64,000 nucleotides of DNA. Origin: Oscheius dolichura. Lineage: Eukaryota; Nematoda; Chromadorea; Rhabditida; Rhabditidae. The stretch lies in contig OW051495.1 of assembly GCA_932521035.1 (NCBI GenBank), positions 10,230,001 through 10,294,000 on the forward strand, written 5' to 3'. Under the pieces are notes generated by a model, which searched no databases, was not told the origin of the DNA, and saw only the letters and a program-made list of their open reading frames with translations. This document shows, piece by piece, positions 57,406-64,000 of the stretch. Made by a program: the position numbers and the translations under genes. Each line of letters starts with the position of its first letter. The first letter of the stretch is position 1.

Positions 57406-57639
57406 AACTTTTATCTAGGAACAATTAAATATCACAACACTTTGAGCTAACACTACTAGTGAGTTTTGTGAAGGTACTTACCCCTCAATCACACTGAACA
57501 GCGACTTTGAGCTATCTCCATTTTCCCGGGAACATTAATTGGTTCATAGAATAGTTCTCTCCAGAACTCTGTTCCTCTCACTCTCTCTCTGGAATGACAT
57601 TCAGTCACCTTGCCAACGCCGTTCCGTTCTCATCCTGAG

Positions 57640-58458
57640 TATGACTCCCAAACCGCAACCAAAGTTGTCTCCCGCACATCAAGCCATCATAGAGGACAAT
57701 CTTCGAAGTACAGGACTAGACGGGGGGCGGGGGACTTGCTTTCCGTTTACATGCGAGTATGCTTTTTTTCAAATATCCTTTGTGAGTTATAAAACAATTT
57801 CGTATTATCGCCCTCTTTATGGAAAATAATCTGTGCTCTAGTCTTTATTTTCGTTCCGGATGTTCATCAGGTCCTCACACCTCTTGCATGGTTTATAGCT
57901 ATTCTTTATCTGGTTTCGATACCGAACATATGGTTTCCTATGCTTTGGCAGTTCAGAGGAAAAGAGACAGTCCAAATGGCAAAAAGTCCAGACAATCAGT
58001 TGTCTATTGTGGAGTCGACCCCAAATAGCATTATCCTTTCAAATGTTGGCATCCAGGTGAATGCGTTCAATCACATAGAACTCCAGTTTTAGCCAATAAA
58101 AGGTAGAATAAAGATAATTAGAAAGCATGGCTATTTTTACTACGTGGTTCAATTCACTCTAGCAACTTTCTTTTACCCTGGTATGGCAATCAAGGTATCA
58201 ATCTTCTGGCCTTCTCTTTTTAAGAATTGGAAATTTCAGTTAGTTCCTGAAGGTAAAGGTGAAGACGGAAGTAAAGGAACTGTACAGCTTCGTGGCTATC
58301 GCTCGTTTGGACCCGATAGAGGTCGAAAAGTGGAAACGAAAGTCTTTATAGATGGCAAGTTGGCTGTGATTAGGAAGGATACCTATGTAAAGCTCCCTAA
58401 AGCCCCTAAAGAAGACGAGAAACCGAAAAAGAATGATGTGGTACCGATTGAAGCTTAA
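57640..58458 (+). CDS. family U, copy 2, shortened and possibly decaying
   Basis: Start MTPKPQPKLSPAHQAIIED. It keeps the first membrane pair (FIFVPDVHQVLTPLAWFIA, ILYLVSIPNIWFPMLWQFRG), but then jumps directly to SPDNQLSIVESTPNSIILSN: the middle membrane exons of copy 1 are absent. The C-terminal domain is kept (GTVQLRGYRSFGPDRGRKVE, TKVFIDGKLA), ending KKNDVVPIEA. At the first intron the acceptor that is TATAG|AAAATAATC in copy 1 reads TATGG|AAAATAATC, so the normal splice looks lost, and the next AG would shift the frame. It is either a pseudogene or uses another exon structure. Confidence 0.5.
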
Positions 58459-58785
58459 AATGAAATGTCTTTTGTTGATTTCTTTGAGGCTTCAATGGAT
58501 CTCGGGCCTTTAGAGAAACACATTGCCTGTCAGTAACCTATTCAGTATCCAAAATGTTCGTTTGTCCCGAATTTTGCCAGTGAAGGCCACATAAGAGCAC
58601 AAAAAACGTAAACTTGTAGAAGAAACCGTCACAATTAGATTTGACCCGATGAATCGAATTAACTACGCTGAAGTGTGGTCACAGTCACAAATGAGGTCAA
58701 TCTCTGATCTCTGTACTAACAAATAACAAGAATAAGTACGATAGAAGGTGAAAAAGAGCAGTTTATTGGTGAACAGGACATAGAT
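58459..58785. other. spacer
   Basis: I see no gene or clear repeat between the family U copy and the next, convergent, receptor gene. Confidence 0.4.
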
Positions 58786-60061
58786 TTATTTTACAGGGAG
58801 ATGATTGATCGAACTGTTTTGCGAGAGAGGCTTGGTCTTCCACCAGGATAGAATAGGCATCCTGTCGCGGAGCTGCCTACTGCAAAGGAGCAGAATGTAC
58901 GGGGAGGCGCACGAGTTCAACAGGAGGATGTATTCCATAACGTTGCTCTCATTCAGTCCAATGAATCTTGCCGGGAAAACGGCTGTCAGTATCTAAAAAA
59001 AGGGAAATAACTGCCGTAAACGGCCGCTACTACCCCGTAGATAAAGGAAAACGTCCCATTTAGGGCGTTGATCAGGGCGTGGAGGAAGAGCTTGACCTCA
59101 ATGGAGCGGCCCGCGTCGATGGAATGCTTGTACAAGGCGTAGATGGTCATTCCGCCGAAAATACAGATGGAGATGGTCAGAACCAACATCGACCCGGCTG
59201 CTGTTATCTTCCTCCTTGTAACGCTCTAAAATTGGCTGTCAGGAAGGGGAAGAGCCCTGTTATTCTCCACTCTTGGTCCCTCCTTGGCCCATCTCTCCCT
59301 ACCTCGTCCGACTTGATGGCATACGCATCAAACTGCTCCTTGTAATAGGCAAACGAAACGGATTTAATCGAGGGATAGGTCAATCCGATTGGAATGATGA
59401 ATACCGCTAGGAGAAGGCGGTAGGAGTACTTGTTCCAGAACTGCAAATCTCCTCATGAGAGCGTTTTAGCACCTTTCCTACAGCTTTGTATTGGAAGTGG
59501 AAGGCAATGGCATGGTAACGGTTGAAGACCATCAATATTTCGAGGTATAAGATCGTATGATTGACATAGGCATAGATGAAGCGGAGCACATTCAACCCGG
59601 GAAATGTCCCTCGTTCATAGAAGTCGGAAAAGGTACAGCCTTTGCAGACAGCATTGGGCAGGATGAGGATCGGCCAACTGTCTATGTACGAGATGATACA
59701 CTGAAATATTTCGGGATACGGTAAGTTCCGGATTCTCTTTACTCTTTACACCTTCATAATCATGATGTGGACTTACCAAAACAGCCGAAAGTAAGAAGCA
59801 CCTGTAGTACATGGTGTTAAACAGCTTACGCCACTCGATGAGGGTTTTTATGAGAACGACATAGACCATCATAGTGAAGATACCAAACAGAGATGAGCCG
59901 ACAAAACCTACACTATACTTTAACTGAAATGGAATATTCGGTAGGAAGAAAAGCAGATACTCACACGAACTGGATACATACTCTACAGACTGAGACACTG
60001 CACTGAATTTGCAGTAATTTCCGAAGAAAGTGGGGGAAAATAAGCAGCGATGGAATGTCAT
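58786..60061 (-). CDS. 7TM serpentine receptor, Srg-superfamily type
   Basis: Start MTFHRCLFSPTFFGNYCKF at 60061. TM1 SVGFVGSSLFGIFTMMVYVV is followed by EWRKLFNTMYYRCFLLSAVL (TM2), a Cys-containing loop (ILPNAVCKGCTF), YVNHTILYLEILMVFNRYHA with the NRY motif at the end of TM3, then FWNKYSYRLLLAVFIIPIGL, GSMLVLTISICIFGGMTIYA, LFLHALINALNGTFSFIYGV and ILLLNSCASPYILLLCSRQL (TM7 with a degenerate NP motif), ending at 58786. The NRY and SCASPYILL features fit Srg/Srv-type nematode receptors better than Str or Sra types. It is the only member of its class in the window. Exon joins were not all checked for phase. Confidence 0.72.
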
Positions 60062-60688
60062 TAGTTGTCTGTTAATCAGTTAAACGTGTGGTGCAAATTA
60101 AAGGTTCGGTTGGGCGAAGAAAATGGTTACGGCGGCAGAAGGAGAGCCCTTGAAAGTGAGAGACACAGCGTGGATACGGTAGTGAAAGGTTGAATAAATA
60201 TACTAGGAACAATTTAACACATCATCAACGCGGGGGGAAAACTGAATTCTTGCAGAAAAGGACATGTCTGAAATGACATTTCGAATTTTATAGACTAAAC
60301 CTAAGCTCCCTGCTGTATATAAATGTCGTGGATAACTTTCCGTGTTTACAAAAAAAAAACTAAGATTTATTGTCTAATTATCAGTAAAAATATGGGTATC
60401 CTGAATATTGTCGCTCGTTGTCGTATGCACCAAGGAACAGCAAACAGTTTGGAAGCCGTTCATTCCAAGATTCTACTGAAATTCAGCCATATCTCTCAAA
60501 TTTCGACGAAGAGGATACCTATTTGCTGGCAAAGATATAAGAACAGCTCGACAAGAACCAACATAGACACGAAAACGACGAATAAACATCGATTTTATGG
60601 GAATAAAAAGAGAAATTTATCATGGGAGGCCGGCAAGGGGGGCGAGGCACTACAAGAAATCGAGGCGGGAAGACATCGTTTTTATTCG
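60062..60688. other. spacer
   Basis: No gene is supported. A + strand frame (60323-60859) overlaps the 3' exon of receptor 4 and is a shadow. Confidence 0.4.
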
Positions 60689-62232
60689 TTAAACATCTTC
60701 TCTTGTTCGATCTGTGGGACGAATAAGAGGCAACTCGGCCCATTGTTCTTGCAACTGGAGGAAGTAGATCTGTCCAGTGTCTTCGCTCTTTTCGGTGACG
60801 ACGTTTCCACCCAACATCATCTCCTTGACAAGAGCCACCATATAGTCGCTCCTCATTAACATTGCTATTGTGATAATTGGACCATTTCTGAAAGGTTAGC
60901 AAGAGATACAAAAGCACATAGGGCAGAGGTTACATAGTGATGTAGAGGTTAAACAAGACGTCTAATAATTGGACAGTCGGCCGCCCCCAGCACTCCGCAG
61001 TCGTTGCCGAATGTGCCACAATGAAGAAGATGAATCCGCAGAGATTGATAAGGGCCAGGCCGACGATGGCATGGAAGATGAGCTGAAAATAAATTAAATT
61101 GTAGGGATTCATTGCCCGGTTGCCTTGGTTGATTTTAGGTTTTCCTCTAATTGAAACCTCAAACTCAAAGAGTACTGAAAGTGGGCTGTTCTATGTCGTG
61201 TGTTCAGCTCATCATACATCTTCTCCGTGTGTTTTTTGAGGCAATAGAAAAGCTAAATATGGATTTCACGGGGTTTATATTCGTCTTCATACAATGCAAC
61301 CAATCAGTCCAACGAGTGCCGCGACAAACGTCAAAATCCGCCAAGGAGACCAGTCTGAACCGCGCTAATGAGAGAAATAGGGAGGGAAACGTACCCAGGT
61401 TGAAGGAAAGGCTGCCAAATATGGAATAAACAATAGAACCAGTGACCAAGCACATGGAGATCCATATCCTTTGGTTCTTTTCATAGTCCGATATGTAGTG
61501 CATAGCCAAGGAACGCTCAATAAAGAGCCAGAGGGGCCTGAAGTAAAGAATGAGACCGGTAAGTTGGACGGCTAACATCGAGAGGACGAGGGCGTTGTGG
61601 TAACAGCGGAGAACGCTCAAGAAGATCACCAGGCCATCCGTTTCTGGTAATGCTAAAACCTTTGGATTTTCATTGACTTTATCCAGTCTGTCTTCAGACC
61701 CTCCTTCAGACGGATCTCTTTGGTCTCAGTTGTGCTCAAAAGTCATGCTTCAATTTGGTGTAATTACATTTTTTCGAACGCGATAAATCTATTTTTCCTC
61801 TTCTTTGTAAAAGCAGGTGTACTACGTTGATTACGATTCGAAAGAGAGACCAACCTAGGGCAAGGTGCAAAGCCTCTCAATTATCGTTTTTGTGACAGAG
61901 GAACCTCATGAATAATTTGGACTGGACTGAAAAATAGAGGAGGAACTCACGTGTTGAGGGAAAGAACCCGGATTCGATAGAAACAATGGCCAGCCTGGCT
62001 GCTAGAGACAGATAGTACTGGGCCATGCTGGAGACAGCGAAGATCTAAAATACAGGGTATAGAAAGGATTCCCCCTCTCTTAGGTGACCTTCAAATTGAT
62101 GTGGATTTGAACTTTTCCACAGACGGCAATCATCCAGGCGAAGAGAACCATATTCAGGAGAATTAGGACGACCTCCAAGATGAAGAGAGTCACCAAACTT
62201 TGAGGATCCACGGGGATAATATACTGTAGCAT
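60689..62232 (-). CDS. Sra-superfamily (Sre-like) chemoreceptor 4
   Basis: Start MLQYIIPVDPQSLVTLFILE at 62232, matching the starts of receptors 1-3. TM1 VVLILLNMVLFAWMIAVCG is followed by VSSMAQYYLSLAARLAIVSI, an exon with LVLSMLAVQLTGLILYFRPL, LFIERSLAMHYISDYEKNQR (the conserved ERSLAxxYIxDYE block), a short exon carrying HFQYSLSLRFQLEENLKS, LIFHAIVGLALINLCGFIFF, QLLDVLFNLYIT, and a final exon NGPIITIAMLMRSDYM with TGQIYFLQLQEQWAELPL before TAA at 60689. The tail motif GQ(I/L/V)YFxxLxxQW is shared by all four. The gene is compact, apart from a roughly 360-bp intron near 61.6-62.0 kb. Confidence 0.76.
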
Positions 62233-62696
62233 GTCGAGGACGCTGATAAGATTCCCCCGAACCAGGAGATACTTCCGATGCTGAGTAAGTGGACAGGTGG
62301 TTGAGTGATCATATAAAGCCCAGACACATGACGGAAAGGAATGAAGAGATTGTTTAATTGGCATGCTCTCGGAGATGATAGCAGTACCCAGTACTTTCAG
62401 CAGGGGATAATGCAATTAACGCATATTCTACCCTTTCCTGCATAGGATGGCTTCTTCGCTCTCGGTGCAGTTCGGTTCTTCCTTGGATACTGTTGCAGGG
62501 GACGAGTTTGGACGAGTGGGAATACTAAAGGAGGTCAGCCACGTTGGTGGAATAACAGAACAGGCAGAAAGAGACACAAAACATTAAGAAAAGAAGGAGC
62601 TTGGAGGTTTTCGGACTCTCAGAAGTTCTGGTTAAAATTAGAATATGAAAACAGGAAAAAAAAAGAAAATATGGCACCCGCTTTATTTACATACAT
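62233..62696. other. spacer between receptor 4 and phosphatase-like copy 2
   Basis: I see no gene. The frame running upstream of the receptor 4 start is open but has no paralogue support. Confidence 0.4.
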
Positions 62697-63857
62697 CTAT
62701 TTGTATTTCTTGTAAGCTGCTTCAATTTCGGCTACCCATTTGTCGATGTCACCCTCGCTCCATTTCGTCAGCTGGGCTTGGCGGAAACCCACAGCAAATA
62801 TGGCAAAGTAGTAGAGCTTGTTGCGAAACGAGCCCGGACGAAGCTTGATGAACTTTCTGATGAGCTCCGGGATGTCGAAGCAGTCCTTCTTGGCCACGTC
62901 TTTTGCCAGGATAGCTCCAACCCAGATGACAGCTGCGCGTCCAATTGCCGCATGCCCCTGGATCACAACAGGGCCGGCAGATCCCTCTTTCAGCATAACC
63001 TGCACCTATAAATACGACCTGATATCTATAATTTAAAATGAAGTACCTCTCTTTTAGCAATTGAATTGAGGAACGGGGCCAGGGTGTCCAGGTTGGGCCA
63101 GGTGCCCTCCGTCCAGCCTTCGTAGTGGTGAAGGGTTATTTCGCGGCCTTTCTTCATATCGCTGCTAACCTCTAGCGGTCCCTCCTCCGACGTCGACGAC
63201 TTGCTGGCCTTCCTGGCCGTCACCAAGTCCCCGTCATCCGTGCTGATCATCCTCAATACGTAGACACACGTTCCCTTGATCTTCTCCTCGGGATTCTTCG
63301 CCTCCAATTTGACGATGTACCGGCCGTTTTCGAGGTTCAGAGACTCCTTCTCATTGGTCGGCCAGTAGGGATAGCACTTCGTTGGGTCCGTGGCACTGAA
63401 GGAGTCGCTCAAGCTGATGATTATCTTGGTGCCGTCCAGCCAAACTTTACGCCAGAAGGCAGGCATGTTATCCTTGGTGGGAGCCTGCCAAATGACGTAA
63501 TCGTCCTGCTCAATCCGAGCATATGAAGCTGGCACATAGTCCGTGTCTCCTAGCTTACTCTGAAAAAAAAACAAGAGTGTATTTTAATTTAATGCTACTG
63601 ACCATAATAAGTTTGACGCGATATTTTTCATGAATGGGAACGGGTGCCCGGTTCTTGTCGAGATTGTCCACAAATCCACTGCACAGAATCCGTGTCGGCG
63701 CTACAAGACCCTCGTAGAGCGATTGCTTCCTCTTGGCTTCCATCTTTGAGTAGCGTTCCACGGCATCAGCTGGCTTGTCTCCTTCCGCCGGATTCGAGCT
63801 CGAAACCTGGCCGAGACGGTTTGCAGAATGTCCCGTACGTTGCTTCTTTGGTGGCAT
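62697..63857 (-). CDS. protein tyrosine phosphatase-like protein, predicted inactive (copy 2)
   Basis: Three exons (63603-63857, 63047-63559, 62697-63005), 358 residues. The start MPPKKQRTGHSANRLGQVS matches MPPKVRRQGSAANRVARVT of copy 1. PTP blocks: NRAPVPIHEKYRVKLIM, DYVPASYARIEQDDYVIWQA, PTKDNMPAFWRKVWLDGTKI, CYPYWPTNEKESLNLENGRY. The WPD loop reads GWTEGTWP, so both Pro and Asp of WPD are changed. The signature loop reads VIQGHAAIGRAAVIWVGAI: Gly replaces the catalytic Cys, Arg is kept. Catalysis by the classical route is excluded on sequence grounds. Exon structure matches copy 1 intron for intron. An upstream in-frame start exists at 63896. The two copies face each other from opposite ends of the window. 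Confidence 0.88.
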
Positions 63858-64000
63858 CTGATCGGAACAATGGCTAATCCCCGAGAGCTGCTGCATTTAT
63901 AGGGTTACCGTTTTTATCCGGTACTAACACGTGTTTCATCCTGTTCGGGACCATTTTCGACAAAAATCTGGTCAGCAGAAAAGTAAAGAAGGAACAGGTC
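63858..64000. other. window end, upstream of phosphatase-like copy 2
   Basis: Promoter side of the minus-strand gene. It is too short to judge; no feature is seen. Confidence 0.4.

Noticed and set aside
1-64000. CRISPR array, bacterial operon or riboswitch
   Set aside because: Spliceosomal introns throughout and animal gene families show a eukaryotic genome; no regularly spaced direct repeats were seen.

Overview
The window looks like nuclear DNA of a nematode, probably a rhabditid-type genome. The evidence is multi-exon genes with very short GT...AG introns (often 34-50 bp) and nematode-typical families: several 7TM chemoreceptors of different classes, C-type lectins with Ser/Thr-rich stalks, C6-type cysteine-rich secreted proteins, GT11 fucosyltransferase-like enzymes and a core-1 galactosyltransferase-like enzyme. 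I cannot name the species. Gene models were assembled by eye from reading frame, splice consensus and comparison among paralogues in the window, so exon edges may be off by a base or use a neighbouring site.

Layout. 1-7.85 kb has no gene I can support and is purine-rich on the + strand. 7.85-14.5 kb (minus) holds two GT11-like genes flanking a chemoreceptor gene (9744-12741). The large second intron of that receptor contains, on the opposite strand, a complete tyrosine-phosphatase-like gene (10952-12105). 15.1-17.2 kb is a two-CTLD lectin. 18.4-32.7 kb is a repeat-rich region with four tandem lectin copies: three look intact and one is cut by an RTE-type retroelement. The same stretch holds a cysteine-rich secreted protein and, at 27.7-31.1 kb, three tandem genes for membrane-segment plus C-terminal J-domain proteins, one of them without the HPD motif. 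32.7-34.8 kb has a C1GALT-like galactosyltransferase and a four-TM protein. 36.5-38.8 kb is a complete catalase. 38.9-44.8 kb is a duplicated C6/lectin block with a C6 pseudogene hit by a MITE and a chemoreceptor. 47.1-48.9 kb is a BMP-branch TGF-beta ligand behind a long gene-free upstream region. 49.2-62.2 kb carries four Sra-superfamily chemoreceptors, one further serpentine receptor, a small secreted peptide gene and two related genes of unknown function. 62.7-63.9 kb is a second phosphatase-like gene, inverted relative to the first.

The gene content points to a chromosome-arm-like region: expanding families of receptors, secreted lectins and glycan enzymes, with young mobile elements, beside a few conserved genes (catalase, the TGF-beta ligand, the C1GALT-like enzyme). 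The observations I rate highest are the receptor gene with a nested antisense pseudophosphatase, the two predicted dead phosphatases, the three-gene J-domain family and the decaying pair at 56-58.5 kb.
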